Source: a virus
IMG/VR virus record: IMGVR_UViG_3300045999_003393
Coordinates: 1 to 52,507 of that record
Length of the DNA: 52,507 nt
Strand: one strand, 5' to 3'
The notes under the pieces were generated by a model, which searched no databases, had not been told where the DNA came from, and saw nothing but the letters and a program-made list of their open reading frames with translations. Shown in pieces: positions 50,442-52,507 of this stretch; the first letter of the stretch is position 1; each line of letters starts with the position of its first letter. A program made the position numbers and the translations under genes.

Positions 50442-50639
50442 ATGGCTAAAAATGTATATCGTTCAATGAATAAAGACCTTCGCCTCGGTGTAGACGATGG
50501 TGCTTTTAAGAGTCTTGCCCCTGATCGTGGTGGAGATGTGGACATGCAGAATATCCATGAGCGAGCCACCCTTCTCCAGCCTCAGTACAACATTAGTGAT
50601 CTGAAGATGGGTGTCATCCAGACAGCACCATACAACTGA
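50442..50639 (+). CDS. Small hypothetical protein, probably leaderless
   Basis: 65 residues from ATG 50442. The sequence is basic to polar (MAKNVYRSMNKDLRLGVDDG) and short, ending with ATLLQPQYNISDLKMGVI. It has its own promoter and no Shine-Dalgarno site, so translation would start on a leaderless mRNA, common in actinobacteria. Function unknown. Confidence 0.7.
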   Translation: MAKNVYRSMNKDLRLGVDDGAFKSLAPDRGGDVDMQNIHERATLLQPQYNISDLKMGVIQTAPYN

Positions 50640-50674
50640 TCTAGACTATTCGTAACACTTACAAGGAGCACAAC

Positions 50675-51133
50675 ATGCCTAGACTTCTAGCCTGCCGTTC
50701 ATGCGGTACCATGTACAAAATGCGTGACTACACAGGGTCACCTGACTACGACATGGAACTTCAGGAACTGATCAACCGTCACCTTGGTCAGGCTCAGGAT
50801 AAGAATCCTGATTCCCATCAGTCCCTTATCTTCCGTGTGGACGAAGCCACATGGGAGAAACTTGGTGATGAGACAGCCGTTCAGAAGGAACTCCTGAAGA
50901 ACGAGTGGGCGGTACGGGAACTCCGTGACGATCTCAAGGTTGAAGCCCTGAAGTGCTTCCAACGCCATGGTGCTCCTAAGGGTATGTGCATTGACTATGA
51001 GAACGAAGAGAAGACCATCGGTCGTAAGATTGGCGTTCCCAAGGAAAACCGCCAATACCTTTGCCACTACTGCCCAGCATCTGCTTTCGTAACTCACAAG
51101 AACCGCCTTGCCAAAGGGATGTATGACGGGTGA
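50675..51133 (+). CDS. Zinc-binding hypothetical protein
   Basis: 152 residues from ATG 50675 with AAGGAG upstream. Two Cys pairs, CRSCG at the start and CHYCP near the end, frame a helical middle. The layout resembles a split zinc ribbon, and a further Cys-containing segment (MCIDYENEEKTIGRK) lies before the second pair. Possibly a nucleic-acid-binding protein. Confidence 0.72.
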   Translation: MPRLLACRSCGTMYKMRDYTGSPDYDMELQELINRHLGQAQDKNPDSHQSLIFRVDEATWEKLGDETAVQKELLKNEWAVRELRDDLKVEALKCFQRHGAPKGMCIDYENEEKTIGRKIGVPKENRQYLCHYCPASAFVTHKNRLAKGMYDG

Positions 51134-51603
51134 TTCTGTTCAACTTCTCCGTACTGGCTCGCCCTGCTGAGACACTCGCTCTACGCCAGCCTGATCCTGA
51201 CGGACGCAAGATATGGAATGCCCTATTTGATAACTCCATAGGGCGTATGTGCGTCATTATCAATGAAGACTACGAACGTCCGATCATTGAGCACTGGCTA
51301 AAGAAGGAGGGGTTCAAGCCTTCCTTCTATGAGATCCTTGATGAACCAAGCCCCAACTTGAGGGCTGAGAAGGTTCACCGAATCTCTGCTGTCTTTGGAA
51401 AGGTTGATTGGTACATTGACAATGACCCCCGTACCTGCGCCGAAACCTTGAGACTGGGCATTCCTACTCTCCTAGTTGCCTGCCCGTACATCATCCGACC
51501 GGAATGGGACGGTGGGCGTGTCATCAAAGAATGGGATACCATGGTTGAGGAAATGGACAATCAGGCAGTAAAGATGGCTGAGAAAGCGTGGAGAGAAGAA
51601 TGA
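51130..51603 (+). CDS. HAD-like protein (tentative)
   Basis: 157 residues from GTG 51130, overlapping the preceding stop. KVDWYIDNDPRTCAETLRLG and IPTLLVACPYIIRPE recall the late part of HAD-fold phosphatases (Asp-x-Asp-like loop followed by a Gly-Ile-Pro-Thr strand). The N-terminal nucleophile motif DxD is not obvious, so it may be degenerate or a different Rossmann protein. It is in the same operon as the partial gene that follows. Confidence 0.55.
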   Translation: MILFNFSVLARPAETLALRQPDPDGRKIWNALFDNSIGRMCVIINEDYERPIIEHWLKKEGFKPSFYEILDEPSPNLRAEKVHRISAVFGKVDWYIDNDPRTCAETLRLGIPTLLVACPYIIRPEWDGGRVIKEWDTMVEEMDNQAVKMAEKAWREE

Positions 51604-52507
51604 GAATCTTTCTAGGTGGAGCCGAGAAAGGCACCCACAGAAACCTCCTGATTGCTAACAACGTACAAAGAATGGGTGTCAATGTCACTCATCTCCCTGT
51701 TCCCAAACGGAAAGAGTTTGACCCTTCTGTTGTGTTCGCTGGAGCGGAACTGCTGGTCTACACCAGTGAAGGTGACGAGAACCTGACGGGGTACACGGAC
51801 TTTGTGCGTGAGTACGCCGACCATTTGACCTATGTAATTGGTCGCCCCGACATGGACGGCGAATGGCTTGGAGACAAGTACATCCCAGTTTGGAACGCCG
51901 GTGACGATTTAGAGCGTCTCGCTTGGATATGCCAGCGATATGGGCGTGTTGCTATATCTGATAAGGCTATTGATACTAAAACTCTTCCTCGCATTCGTTC
52001 GCTTTCAAACCGCTGGGACACCAAGTTGTTCGGTTTAACAAGTAAACCTGACATCATTGAAGCCCTGCCGTGGGAGGTCGTGGTCGTCGGATCATGGACA
52101 TCTGCTATCCGGTACGGCGAGACTCAGGTATGGGATGGTCATGGTCTACGGCGGTACCCAGCCCAGCAGAAAGAGTCATCACGCAAGAAGCATCGCCCCG
52201 ACATCATGCGCCTCGGAGTGGACTACGAAGCCGTTATGGAGGACAGTGTTGACGCTGTGGGAACCCTTGCAATCCGCTCGTGGTTGCAGTGGGAGGAGCG
52301 TACATTTGGGGGCTATGACCCATCCCCAACGGATGATGAGAATGAGTTTGTAAACTCTGAAGATGGGGAAATAGTTAATATATCCCCCTCAACCCCAAGT
52401 GGGCTTTCTATGGTTCCGAAGGGTACAAATGTTGATATACCCCCAGTACAAAAGAGGCACGACAGTGACCGTATGTTGCTACCGGTTATGGGTATTGAAC
52501 ACCTGCT
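51600..52507 (+). CDS. Hypothetical protein, 3' end cut off by window edge
   Basis: ATG 51600 overlaps the previous stop, and the frame is open for more than 300 codons to the window end. It begins MRIFLGGAEKGTHRNLLIAN, a Rossmann-like start, and continues with VVFAGAELLVYTSEGDEN and IPVWNAGDDLERLAWI; the later part is polar. No domain is recognised. Its true C-terminus is outside the window. Confidence 0.75.
   Translation, partial: MRIFLGGAEKGTHRNLLIANNVQRMGVNVTHLPVPKRKEFDPSVVFAGAELLVYTSEGDENLTGYTDFVREYADHLTYVIGRPDMDGEWLGDKYIPVWNAGDDLERLAWICQRYGRVAISDKAIDTKTLPRIRSLSNRWDTKLFGLTSKPDIIEALPWEVVVVGSWTSAIRYGETQVWDGHGLRRYPAQQKESSRKKHRPDIMRLGVDYEAVMEDSVDAVGTLAIRSWLQWEERTFGGYDPSPTDDENEFVNSEDGEIVNISPSTPSGLSMVPKGTNVDIPPVQKRHDSDRMLLPVMGIEHL

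Overview
The window looks like most of a genome of a tailed bacteriophage with a contractile tail (myovirus morphology, Caudoviricetes). The diagnostic genes are a large terminase, portal, coiled-coil scaffold, an N4-gp56-type major capsid protein, tail sheath, T4 gp19-like tube, tape measure, and a complete contractile baseplate set (LysM, gpD-like hub, OB-fold spike, gp25/W, gpJ/gp6, gpI). No integrase, repressor, tRNA, IS element or CRISPR array is visible, so lifestyle is undecided. Three clues point to an actinobacterial host: frequent GTG and TTG starts, at least two promoters placed so that the transcript would be leaderless, and a lipoprotein with a DUF732-like tail. This host assignment is an inference.

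Layout: (A) 1-27455, rightward, packaging, head, tail and baseplate genes, ending with a holin-like membrane protein. A programmed frameshift joins the tail assembly chaperone (15733-16533) to a start-less reading frame (to 16675) just before the tape measure, which itself carries a VanY/M15-type peptidase and a lytic transglycosylase. (B) 27456-27592, a bidirectional terminator plus TGTGAGTAAT palindromes. (C) 27593-29105, a leftward operon of five small proteins, mostly basic and Lys-rich, led by a Dps-like ferritin. (D) 29106-44388, a rightward replication, recombination and nuclease operon: winged-helix initiator, DnaC-like loader, DnaB helicase, primase, SNF2 helicase, SSB-like protein, family A DNA polymerase, RecA-like recombinase, two PD-(D/E)XK resolvase-like proteins, a Cas4-like nuclease, the lipoprotein and a SpoVS homologue. 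(E) 44446-50639, a run of about 13 proteins with no recognisable domains, many disordered. (F) 50675-52507, a zinc-ribbon protein, a possible HAD-like protein and a gene cut by the window edge.

The most notable signal is a probable replication origin inside the initiator gene. Four copies of a 16-base near-palindrome (29497-29591) are spaced close to whole helical turns, read in alternating codon phases, and are followed by an A+T-rich stretch. This resembles phage lambda, where oriλ lies inside gene O and is followed by the loader gene P. Second is the +1 (or -2) frameshift in the tail chaperone. Third is the uncharacterised E module, two of whose proteins share a conserved N-terminal tag. 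All calls come from reading the sequence; no database search was run.
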